NCBI GenBank assembly: GCA_910579115.1
Contig: CAJTSO010000043.1
Location: 1-17,233, forward strand
Direction of reading: 5' to 3'
DNA from: an uncultured Selenomonadaceae bacterium
GTDB taxonomy: Bacteria; Bacillota; Negativicutes; Selenomonadales; Selenomonadaceae
DNA: 17,233 nucleotides
Within the stretch, counting starts at the first letter, position 1; each line of letters begins with the position of its first letter. Under the pieces are notes generated by a model that worked only from the letters and a program-made list of their open reading frames with translations, did no database searches and was not told the origin of the DNA. Of this stretch, positions 1 through 6,351 are shown piece by piece. A program made the translations under genes and the position numbers.

Positions 1-93
1 CCTCCCCTATAGGGGAGGCTATTTTGTCAACAGTCTAAGGCTCCCCTACAGGGGAGGCAAAGAGCGGTGCGGGAACCTCCCCTACGGGGAAGG
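1..93. repeat. Three copies of a short GC-rich palindromic repeat
   Basis: Three units of a CTCCCC-TAyA-GGGGAG palindrome lie at 1-18, 41-56 and 76-93. The first is a perfect 7-bp inverted repeat around TATA, the second a perfect 6-bp one around TACA, and the third carries an extra A in its right arm. Spacing is about 36-40 bp. The units lie downstream of the last polyamine gene and probably continue beyond the window. They could be REP/MITE-like intergenic elements or degenerate transcription stops, but no T-tract supports a classical terminator. A weaker, related-looking palindrome occurs at 5107-5123. Confidence 0.6.
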
Positions 94-114
94 CTTTTCA
101 CGACCTGAAATTTT

Positions 115-1374
115 TCAGTCTACCAGTACCGGGTCACGATTTTCCCGGCGGGGAAGGCCGTACTTGTCAAGGGCCGCCAAAAATGGATCAGGATCAAATT
201 CCTCCACGGTGTGGACGCCGGGAAGAATCCACTGGCCGGTGAGCATCATGAGGGCGCCGCACATGGCCGGCACGCCGGTAGTGTAGGAGATGGCCTGGCT
301 GCCGACTTCCCTGTAGCATTCCTGATGGTCGCAGACATTGTAGATGTAGTAGGTCTTTTTCCGGCCGTCTTTGGTGCCGGTGAAGATGCAGCCGATGTTT
401 GTCTTGCCTTTAGTGCGGGGGCCGAGGCTGGCCGGGTCCGGCAGCAGGGCCTTCAGGAACTGGATGGGAACGATTTTCTGGCCTTCAAAATCGATTGCTT
501 CGGTGCTGAGCATACCTACGTTTTCAAGGCATTTCATGTGAGTCAGATAGGACTGGCCGAAGGTCATGAAGAAGCGGATGCGCTTTACCTCCGGCAGATT
601 CCTGGCCAGGGACTCGATTTCCTCGTGGTGAAGGAGGTACATGTCCTTCCGGCCAACCTGGTCGAAGTCGTAGACCCGTTTGATCGTCATGGGGGGTATT
701 TCCACCCAGCGGCCGTCTTCCCAGTAGCTTCCCGGGGCGGATACTTCCCGGAGATTGATTTCCGGGTTGAAGTTTGTGGCAAAGGGATAGCCATGGTCGC
801 CGCCGTTGCAGTCCAGAATGTCGATGGTATCAATGGTGTCAAATTCATGCTTGGCGGCGTAAGCGCAGTAGGCCTGAGTCACGCCGGGGTCAAAGCCGGA
901 GCCTAAGAGGGCGGTCAGACCGGCGGCCTTGAATTTTTCCTGATATGCCCACTGCCAGGAATAGTCGAAGTAGGCAGAGAATCCCTTTTCCTGGCAGCGT
1001 TTTTCGTAGCTGGCCCGCCAGGCCGGATCGGTGATATCCTCCGGCTCATAGTTTGCCGTATCCAGATAGTTTACGCCGGTAGCCAGGCAGGCGTCCATAA
1101 TGGTAAGATCCTGGTAGGGCAGGGCAATGTTCATGACGAGATCCGGCTGGTAGTCCTTAATGAGGGCAACCAGTTCCTCTAACTTGTCCGCATCGACCTG
1201 GCGGGTGGTAATCTTCGTCTTTGTGGCGGGGGCCAGCCTGGCCGCTAAGGCTTCACATTTAGATACGGTCCGGCTGGCAATGCAGATGTCGGTGAATACG
1301 TCGCTGATCTGACAGCATTTGCTGATGGCAACGGAGGCAACGCCGCCGCAGCCGATGATAAGAACTTTGCTCAT
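115..1374 (-). CDS. Carboxynorspermidine/carboxyspermidine dehydrogenase (saccharopine dehydrogenase family)
   Basis: The 419-residue protein begins with a Rossmann dinucleotide-binding loop (GCGGVAS at residues 8-14) followed by ASRTVSKCE, as in the Vibrio carboxynorspermidine synthase, whose length (about 414 aa) it matches. Further family signatures are GSGFDPGV, GGDHGYPFATNF, FLKALLPDP and QAISYTTGVPA. The family reductively condenses aspartate semialdehyde with putrescine or diaminopropane, using NADPH, to give carboxyspermidine or carboxynorspermidine in the cytosol. A decarboxylase (nspC) must follow for triamine formation. It is not visible and could lie downstream, beyond position 1. 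The ATG has AAAGGAG 8 nt upstream and starts 14 nt after speB, so it is operonic with the polyamine genes. The putrescine/diaminopropane preference cannot be told from sequence. A lysine-pathway saccharopine dehydrogenase is unlikely in this context. Confidence 0.9.
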   Translation of the reverse strand: MSKVLIIGCGGVASVAISKCCQISDVFTDICIASRTVSKCEALAARLAPATKTKITTRQVDADKLEELVALIKDYQPDLVMNIALPYQDLTIMDACLATGVNYLDTANYEPEDITDPAWRASYEKRCQEKGFSAYFDYSWQWAYQEKFKAAGLTALLGSGFDPGVTQAYCAYAAKHEFDTIDTIDILDCNGGDHGYPFATNFNPEINLREVSAPGSYWEDGRWVEIPPMTIKRVYDFDQVGRKDMYLLHHEEIESLARNLPEVKRIRFFMTFGQSYLTHMKCLENVGMLSTEAIDFEGQKIVPIQFLKALLPDPASLGPRTKGKTNIGCIFTGTKDGRKKTYYIYNVCDHQECYREVGSQAISYTTGVPAMCGALMMLTGQWILPGVHTVEEFDPDPFLAALDKYGLPRRENRDPVLVD

Positions 1375-1388
1375 AGTTGATTCTCCTT

Positions 1389-2249
1389 TTATTTCAGTAT
1401 TGCCAGCATCAGCTCCCGGAGAACCTTGCAGGCCAGGGCCGTTGAGGCTCCGGACTGGTCAAGGCCGGGGGCCAGCTCGTTTATGTCGGCGGCGATAACA
1501 TTGGCGGCGGTTACCGCGTCGATGGCTTTCAGCAGCTGGGTGAAGGTGACGCCGCCGGCTTCCGGCGTTCCGGTACCGGGAAAGCAGGCGGGGTCAAGAC
1601 AGTCCAGATCGATGGTGAAGTAGACGGGAACCATGGACTCCTTCAGCCGGGCCGCAGTATCTTCAAGTCCGGTGAAATCGAACTTATGCAGGTCAGTGTG
1701 GAGCCCGGCAAACCGAAATTCCTCCCGTTCGCCGCTCCTGATGCAGAACTGGTGGATCCGGCCGTCTCCGATAAGGTCGTGACAGCGGCGGAGAACGCAG
1801 GCGTGGCTAAGCTTTGCTCCCAGATAGTCATCCCGCAGGTCCGTGTGGGCGTCAAAGTGAATGATGTGCAGATCGGGATATCGTTTCAGGGCGGCCCGCA
1901 CCGCCGGAAGGGTCACCAGGTGCTCGCCCCCAACAAGCAAGGGAAATTTACCGTCATTCATGATGATGTCGGCCCGCCGCTCGATGTCATTGAGGGCGGC
2001 TTCGCTGCTGCCGAAGCACAGCTCCAAGTCCCCGGAGTCAAATATCCTGTAGTCGGCGAGGTCCTTGTTCTTATACGGGCTGTAGGTTTCCAGTCCGAAG
2101 CTTTCGTGCCGGATGGCGGAGGGGCCGAACCGGGCGCCGGGACGGTAGCTGGTGGTGGAATCAAAGGGGGCGCCGTATATGACCAGCTGCGCTTCCTGGT
2201 AGGGAGCGTCACAGGCGATAAAGGTTTCGATGTTATTGGGCAGCATCAT
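1389..2249 (-). CDS. speB: Agmatinase (ureohydrolase family)
   Basis: The protein has 286 residues, normal for SpeB. It carries the binuclear Mn ligand motifs of arginase/agmatinase enzymes: GGEH at 107-110, DAHTD at 133-137 and DLDCLDP at 214-220, followed by the agmatinase-type GTGTPEAGG. The reaction is hydrolysis of agmatine to putrescine and urea. The start overlaps the 3' end of speE by 17 nt, which suggests translational coupling. GGAGGT lies 5 nt before the first ATG and 8 nt before the second (2246), so the second could be the real start. Placement between speE and a carboxyspermidine dehydrogenase fits polyamine synthesis. Because speE precedes it, it might instead act on N1-aminopropylagmatine as in thermophiles, which sequence alone cannot decide. 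Confidence 0.93.
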   Translation of the reverse strand: MMLPNNIETFIACDAPYQEAQLVIYGAPFDSTTSYRPGARFGPSAIRHESFGLETYSPYKNKDLADYRIFDSGDLELCFGSSEAALNDIERRADIIMNDGKFPLLVGGEHLVTLPAVRAALKRYPDLHIIHFDAHTDLRDDYLGAKLSHACVLRRCHDLIGDGRIHQFCIRSGEREEFRFAGLHTDLHKFDFTGLEDTAARLKESMVPVYFTIDLDCLDPACFPGTGTPEAGGVTFTQLLKAIDAVTAANVIAADINELAPGLDQSGASTALACKVLRELMLAILK

Positions 2250-3099
2250 GTTCCACCTCCACTAGCATTTCCTCCAGGAAGGCGGGGAGATAAAAGGCTC
2301 CCCGATGGAGCCGGGGGGTATAGTACCGGGTACGGAGATTGTATGTATTCCAGCGCTCCACGTCCAGGTCGTCGATGGGATGGTATTTCTTGCTGGCAAA
2401 ACCGAAGAGCCAGTAGCCGGCGGCATAGGTGGGGATATGGGCCTGATAGACCCGGGAAATTGGGAAGGTGCTGACGATGCGCTTGTGGCTGCGCTGCATG
2501 GCATCAGCGTCTTCCTTGTAGAAGGGACTGCCCTGCTGGTTCACCATGATGCCGTCCTCCTTCAGGGCCTTGAAGCAGTTGCCGTAGAACTCCCGGGTGA
2601 AAAGACCCTCCGAGGGGCCAAAGGGGTCGTTGGAGTCTACGATTATAAGGTCGTAAAGGTTTTCACAGCGGCGGATAAATTTCAGGGCGTGCTCGTAGTA
2701 CAGGTGGACCCGGCGGTCATCAAGGCGGCTGGCGTTACCCGGCAGGAAGCGGCGGCAGACCTCGATAACATCAGGATCCATCTCCACCAGGTCGATCTGG
2801 GTAATTTGGTCGTAGCGGGTAAGCTCCCGGACGACGCCGCCGTCGCCGGCCCCGATGACCAGGACGGTGGAGATGCTGGGATGAACGGCCATGGGAACAT
2901 GGGTGATCATTTCATCGTAGACAAATTCATCCCGCTCCGTAAGCATTATATTGCCGTCAAGGGCCAGGACCCGGCCGAATTCCGGGGTATCGAAAACGTC
3001 GATGTGCTGATAGCTGCTCTGCCCGGAGTACAGCTGGCTGTTTACCCGCAGGGTGAGCTTTACGTCCGGAGTGTGGTACTCGCTGAACCAGACTTCCAC
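2233..3099 (-). CDS. speE: Polyamine aminopropyltransferase (spermidine synthase-like)
   Basis: From the chosen GTG at 3099 the protein has 288 residues. It matches SpeE enzymes along its length: N-terminal VWFSEYHTPD, beta domain with FGRVLALDG and ERDEFVYDEM, nucleotide-binding GAGDGG at 83-88, acidic VEMDPD at 105-110, and the catalytic-loop DSNDPFGP at 155-162. The family moves an aminopropyl group from decarboxylated S-adenosylmethionine to putrescine or a related amine. An in-frame TTG at 3114 is rejected because it lies inside the Shine-Dalgarno GGAGGT, which sits 7 nt before the GTG. It follows speA by 43 nt, a gap that holds a small 5-bp hairpin (3122-3137). No speD is visible in the window, so the aminopropyl donor supply is unexplained locally. 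Confidence 0.92.
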   Translation of the reverse strand: MEVWFSEYHTPDVKLTLRVNSQLYSGQSSYQHIDVFDTPEFGRVLALDGNIMLTERDEFVYDEMITHVPMAVHPSISTVLVIGAGDGGVVRELTRYDQITQIDLVEMDPDVIEVCRRFLPGNASRLDDRRVHLYYEHALKFIRRCENLYDLIIVDSNDPFGPSEGLFTREFYGNCFKALKEDGIMVNQQGSPFYKEDADAMQRSHKRIVSTFPISRVYQAHIPTYAAGYWLFGFASKKYHPIDDLDVERWNTYNLRTRYYTPRLHRGAFYLPAFLEEMLVEVEHDAAQ

Positions 3100-3142
3100 A
3101 ATCATTACCTCCAAATATTCTCGCGAAAATCATCGCGGCAGT

Positions 3143-4612
3143 TTATTTCAAAATGTTGATATGCCTGATTTCCGGATCCTCGGGCCCCGTCATCTGACAG
3201 CCCTTTTCATGAGCGTAGCGGATATAGCTGAGGATTTCCCGGGTGATGCGCTCCCCGGGGGCCAGGACGGGGATTCCCGGCGGATAGCACATTACAAACT
3301 CGCTGCAGACCCGGCCGAGGCTTTCTTCAAGGGGAAGGGAGATCTTTTCGGCGTAGAAAGCATCCTGGGGGCTGGTTACGACTTCAGGCGCGATGTACTC
3401 CTGACTGAGCATACCGGACGGAGAGCGGCGGTAGCGGCGGCGAATCTCCGACAGGGCGCTGACCAGCCGTTCAATCTCCTGAATCCGGTCGCCAATGGAG
3501 AGGTAGGCGAGGATATTGCCCAGATCCCCAAATTCTATCTGGATGTCGTAGTCGTCCCGGAGGGCATCGTAGACCTCAATGCCCGCCAGGCCTATGTCGA
3601 GGGTATGAATGCTGAGCTTTGTGGAGTCAAAGTCAAAGACGGCGTTTCCGTCCCGCAGCTCCTGGCCAAAGGCGTAGTAGTCGCCGATTTCGTTTATTTC
3701 ATCCCGGGCATAGACGGCAAGCTCCCGGACGTGACGGAAAATCTCCCGGCCCCGCAGGGCGAGGTTGCGGCGGGAAATATCGAGGCTGGACATTAAAAGA
3801 TAGCTGCCGGAGGTGGTCTGGGTCAGGTTGATTATCTGGCGGACGTAGCCGGAGTGGACACCGGGACCGGCCAGCAGGAAGCTGGACTGGGTGAGGCTGC
3901 CGCCGGATTTGTGCATGGAAACCGCCGACATATCGGCCCCGGCGGCCATAGCCGATACCGGCAGATCATCGCCAAAGTAGAAATGGGTGCCGTGGGCTTC
4001 GTCGGCCAGGCAGAGCATTCCGTTGCGGTGGGCCAGGTTCACAATGGCCCGGAGATCGGAGCAGACGCCGTAGTAGGTGGGGTTGTTTACCAGGATGGCC
4101 ACGGCGCCGGGGTGCTGGGCAATGGCCTTTTCTACATCTTCCCGCCTCATGCCCAAGGAGATGCCAAGGCGGCAGTCGACCTGAGGATTGACGTAGACCG
4201 GGACAGCGCCGCAGAGGACGAGGGCGTTGATAACGCTGCGGTGAACGTTCCGGGGCAGGATTATTTCATCGCCTCGCTTGCAGGCGGTGAGAATCATGGA
4301 CTGAACGGCGCTGGTGGTGCCGCCTACCATCAGAAAGGCATCGGCTGCTCCAAAGGCCTGGGCCGCCAGCTTTTCTGCCTTCCGGATAACGGAAACCGGA
4401 TGACAGAGGTTGTCCAGGGGCTTCATGCTGTTCACGTCAATGCCGATACAGCGCTCCCCCAGAAAGTCCCGGAGCTCCGGGTTGCCCCGGCCCCGCTTGT
4501 GACCGGGAACATCGAAGGGAACAACCCGCATCTGGCGGAACCGTTCCAGCGCCTCGAAAATAGGGGCGCACTGCTGTTCCGGCATTCTGGCCAGAATATT
4601 TCTGTCGATCAT
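3143..4612 (-). CDS. speA: Arginine decarboxylase, PLP fold type I
   Basis: The product belongs to the Orn/Lys/Arg decarboxylase family with the aminotransferase fold. From ATG 4612 it has 489 residues, almost exactly the length of Bacillus SpeA. Visible motifs are FDVPGHKRG near 33-41, GGTTSAVQSMI near 97-107, DEAHGTHFYF near 204-213 and the PLP-binding lysine in SMHKSGG (K235). It should convert arginine to agmatine, the substrate of SpeB two genes downstream, and that context favours arginine over lysine or ornithine. A longer reading frame starts at 4675, but those 21 codons run straight through a terminator hairpin and T-tract. The ATG at 4612 has a GGGG element 8 nt upstream and gives the family-like N-terminus. 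It is the first gene of the operon. Confidence 0.9.
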   Translation of the reverse strand: MIDRNILARMPEQQCAPIFEALERFRQMRVVPFDVPGHKRGRGNPELRDFLGERCIGIDVNSMKPLDNLCHPVSVIRKAEKLAAQAFGAADAFLMVGGTTSAVQSMILTACKRGDEIILPRNVHRSVINALVLCGAVPVYVNPQVDCRLGISLGMRREDVEKAIAQHPGAVAILVNNPTYYGVCSDLRAIVNLAHRNGMLCLADEAHGTHFYFGDDLPVSAMAAGADMSAVSMHKSGGSLTQSSFLLAGPGVHSGYVRQIINLTQTTSGSYLLMSSLDISRRNLALRGREIFRHVRELAVYARDEINEIGDYYAFGQELRDGNAVFDFDSTKLSIHTLDIGLAGIEVYDALRDDYDIQIEFGDLGNILAYLSIGDRIQEIERLVSALSEIRRRYRRSPSGMLSQEYIAPEVVTSPQDAFYAEKISLPLEESLGRVCSEFVMCYPPGIPVLAPGERITREILSYIRYAHEKGCQMTGPEDPEIRHINILK

Positions 4613-4626
4613 TTCATCAACCCCGC

Positions 4627-4664
4627 AAAATAAAATAAAAAACAGCGCGAGCGTACGCGCTGTT
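4627..4664 (-). terminator. Intrinsic terminator/attenuator before speA
   Basis: On the minus strand a perfect 9-bp stem (AACAGCGCG / CGCGCTGTT, 6-nt loop) is followed by six T and then further T-rich sequence. It lies about 30 nt upstream of the speA start and downstream of the operon promoter, which is the position of an attenuator. The upstream hairpin at 4816-4829 is flanked by another AACAGCG (4826-4832) that could pair with the terminator's 3' arm, giving a possible antiterminator. Confidence 0.8.
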
Positions 4665-5016
4665 CGTGAAATCATAAATCCTTTATTTTTCCGGCGGACA
4701 TCATCGGTCCCGGACTGTTTGGAATTTTAGTCGTCAGAGTCTATATAGCAATCATTACTTTTACTACTCTCATTGAGGAAACCTTGTTTTCCTCTTATTG
4801 ACCGTTTCACAAGTAAGCGTCGATACGCTGTTAGGTTTTCGAGAAACCACTTGGTTAGATAACCAACTTATAAAATTTGAGCTTTTAACTCAATCAATAA
4901 GGCGGCACAAGCCGCCAATCGGCAGTGGACCCGGCTGTCCGTATGGCCTTGGCCCGACAGAATCGAGCGGTCCGCGATAATTGCTATGGACAGGAATCAC
5001 CCGTCCGGCTAAAATC
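4665..5016 (-). ncRNA. Structured leader RNA of the polyamine operon, class not recognised
   Basis: This stretch has no credible gene. Read on the minus strand it folds into many hairpins. GGACGGG/CCTGTCC comes first. A two-level stem follows (GGACC/GGTCC at 4927-4931 with 4969-4973, enclosing CTGTC/GACAG at 4935-4939 with 4956-4960). Six compact hairpins then follow at 4901-4916, 4877-4893, 4851-4866, 4834-4848, 4816-4829 and 4775-4794, several separated by only 2-10 nt. A ten-codon frame (4741-4773, encoding MRVVKVMIAI) follows the last hairpin but has no good ribosome site. I see no T-box, lysine, SAM, glycine or guanidine riboswitch core, and no RNase P or tmRNA hallmark. With the promoter upstream and terminator downstream it is probably a cis-regulatory leader. 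Confidence 0.55.
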
Positions 5017-5022
5017 AGGTTG

Positions 5023-5051
5023 ATTGTACCATGGGGGCCGTCTTTCGTCAA
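5023..5051 (-). promoter_or_regulatory. SigA-type promoter of the polyamine operon
   Basis: On the minus strand TTGACG (5046-5051) and TACAAT (5023-5028) are separated by exactly 17 bp. Transcription would begin near 5016, giving a leader of about 400 nt before speA. It diverges from the glyQS promoter, with about 120 bp between them. That gap shows only a degenerate palindrome near 5107-5123. Confidence 0.75.
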
Positions 5052-5169
5052 GGAAGAAAATACGGTTCCTTCTGTAATGCGCGGGATGAAGTCAGCAATC
5101 GAACAGGCTCCCGCTGAGGGGAGCTGGCGGCATTCAACCAGTCAGCGGAGAATATATTTCGGGATTAAA

Positions 5170-5198
5170 TTGACAAGGGACAAGTCCTTTGCTACAAT
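5170..5198 (+). promoter_or_regulatory. SigA-type promoter of glyQS
   Basis: TTGACA (5170-5175) and TACAAT (5193-5198) have a 17-bp spacer, close to consensus. The spacer includes an imperfect inverted repeat (AAGGGAC-AA-GTCCTTT). The predicted start near 5205 is just upstream of the T-box. Confidence 0.85.
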
Positions 5199-5204
5199 CA
5201 TTAC

Positions 5205-5405
5205 CGCCGATTGATTCGGCTTTGCGATGAACGGAAAAAATATCCCAACACAGCGAGGCGGCGACGGTGCGAGACCGCTATCGGGATACGGGCAGCCGGG
5301 AGCAATCCAATCGAAGAATTAAGTGGGCGCAAGCCAATCAGGGTGGAACCGCGGGAAATTATCTCGTCCCTGTGAAGTCATTTCACGGGTGGCGGGTTTT
5401 TTTAT
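5205..5405 (+). ncRNA. T-box leader, glycine-specific
   Basis: The conserved T-box sequence AGGGTGGAACCGCGGG is at 5340-5355. Upstream is a stem I with a typical apical region (GGTGCGAGACC, about 5264-5274) and a candidate specifier codon GGC (glycine) at 5291-5293. Downstream, a terminator hairpin (CCC-GTGAA/TTCAC-GGG around 5368-5388) is followed by GGCGGG and a T7 run ending at 5403. The T-box class senses uncharged tRNA, which stabilises an antiterminator and lets transcription enter glyQS. The specifier assignment is by position and by the downstream gene, not by folding. Confidence 0.92.
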
Positions 5406-5459
5406 GCCGAAGGAACCGGTGACGATATCGTTCCACCCGAGCCTTTAGGAGGAAACAGT

Positions 5460-6350
5460 ATGAAATTTCAGGAAATGATCCTGGCTCTCCAGTCCTTTTG
5501 GTCTGAGCAGGGCTGCATTCTTGCCGAGCCATACGATGTGGAGAAGGGCGCCGGTACCATGAATCCTTCCACGTTTCTCAGAGTTCTCGGCCCCGAGCCC
5601 TGGAATGCGGCCTATGTCGAGCCCAGCCGCCGCCCGGCTGACGGCCGGTATGGGGACAATCCAAACCGCTTGTATCAGCACCATCAGTTCCAGGTTATCA
5701 TGAAACCATCCCCGGACAACATTCAGGAGCTTTATCTCGAGAGTCTGGCCCGGTTGGGAATAAACGCCGCCGACCACGACATCCGTTTCGTGGAGGACAA
5801 CTGGGAGTCGCCCACCCTGGGGGCTTGGGGCCTGGGCTGGGAGGTTTGGCTGGACGGCATGGAGATAACCCAGTTCACTTACTTTCAGCAGGTGGGGGGC
5901 TGTGACGTAAAGCCCGTGGCCAGCGAGATCACCTACGGACTGGAGCGCCTGGCCATGTACATTCAGGGGGTGGAAAACGTCTACGATATAAAGTGGATCG
6001 GGGACTATACCTACGGAGATGTCTTTCACCAGAATGAATACGAGCAGAGTCTTTATGCCTTCAAGCTGTCCGATGCCAGACTCCTCTTTGAGCTGTTTGA
6101 CAAGTATGAGGCGGAGGCCGTCCGGGTCATCGGCGAAGGAGCCGTTCATCCAGCCTATGACTACGTGCTGAAATGCTCCCATGCCTTCAATCTTCTGGAT
6201 GCCCGGGGAGCCATCAGCGCTTCCGAGCGCACTGCTTACATCGGCCGGGTCCGCAAGCTGGCCAGGATGTGCGCCAAAGCTTATCTGGCGCAGCGGGAGA
6301 AGCTGGGGTATCCCATGATGGGCAAGAACAGAAAGGCACAGGTGAAGTAA
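5460..6350 (+). CDS. glyQ: Glycyl-tRNA synthetase alpha subunit
   Basis: The 296-residue protein is full length for bacterial GlyQ. Class II synthetase core motifs typical of the family are evident: WSEQGCI and EKGAGTMNP near the N-terminus, the LGPEPW...YVEPSRRPADGRYG block, HHQFQVIMKPSP, and GWEVWLDGMEITQFTYFQQ in the active-site region. With GlyS it forms the alpha2beta2 enzyme that charges tRNA-Gly in the cytosol. AGGAGG at 5447-5452 gives an ideal distance to the ATG. It lies about 55 nt after the T-box terminator, so its expression should rise when glycyl-tRNA is short. glyS follows after one base, so they are co-transcribed. Confidence 0.98.
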   Translation: MKFQEMILALQSFWSEQGCILAEPYDVEKGAGTMNPSTFLRVLGPEPWNAAYVEPSRRPADGRYGDNPNRLYQHHQFQVIMKPSPDNIQELYLESLARLGINAADHDIRFVEDNWESPTLGAWGLGWEVWLDGMEITQFTYFQQVGGCDVKPVASEITYGLERLAMYIQGVENVYDIKWIGDYTYGDVFHQNEYEQSLYAFKLSDARLLFELFDKYEAEAVRVIGEGAVHPAYDYVLKCSHAFNLLDARGAISASERTAYIGRVRKLARMCAKAYLAQREKLGYPMMGKNRKAQVK

Positions 6351-6351
6351 A

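Noticed and set aside
1..94. CRISPR array
   Set aside because: Units are only about 18 bp, self-palindromic, just three, and differ in sequence. No cas genes are present.
1686..4633. Plus-strand frames of 247-284 codons opposite speB, speE and speA
   Set aside because: Same explanation: mirror frames of three well-supported minus-strand genes.
4613..4675. N-terminal extension of speA to 4675
   Set aside because: The 21 codons are the terminator hairpin and T-tract; the hydrophobic ALFFILF run is a by-product. The family N-terminus fits ATG 4612.
4680..5016. tmRNA, RNase P, 6S RNA, or a lysine/SAM/glycine/guanidine riboswitch
   Set aside because: None of the core sequences I know for these was found. 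There is no tRNA-like 3' end with CCA and no T-box motif on this strand.
4798..5214. Plus-strand frames of 60 and 77 codons in the divergent promoter region
   Set aside because: They cover the structured leader and both promoters, lack ribosome sites and show no protein-like features.
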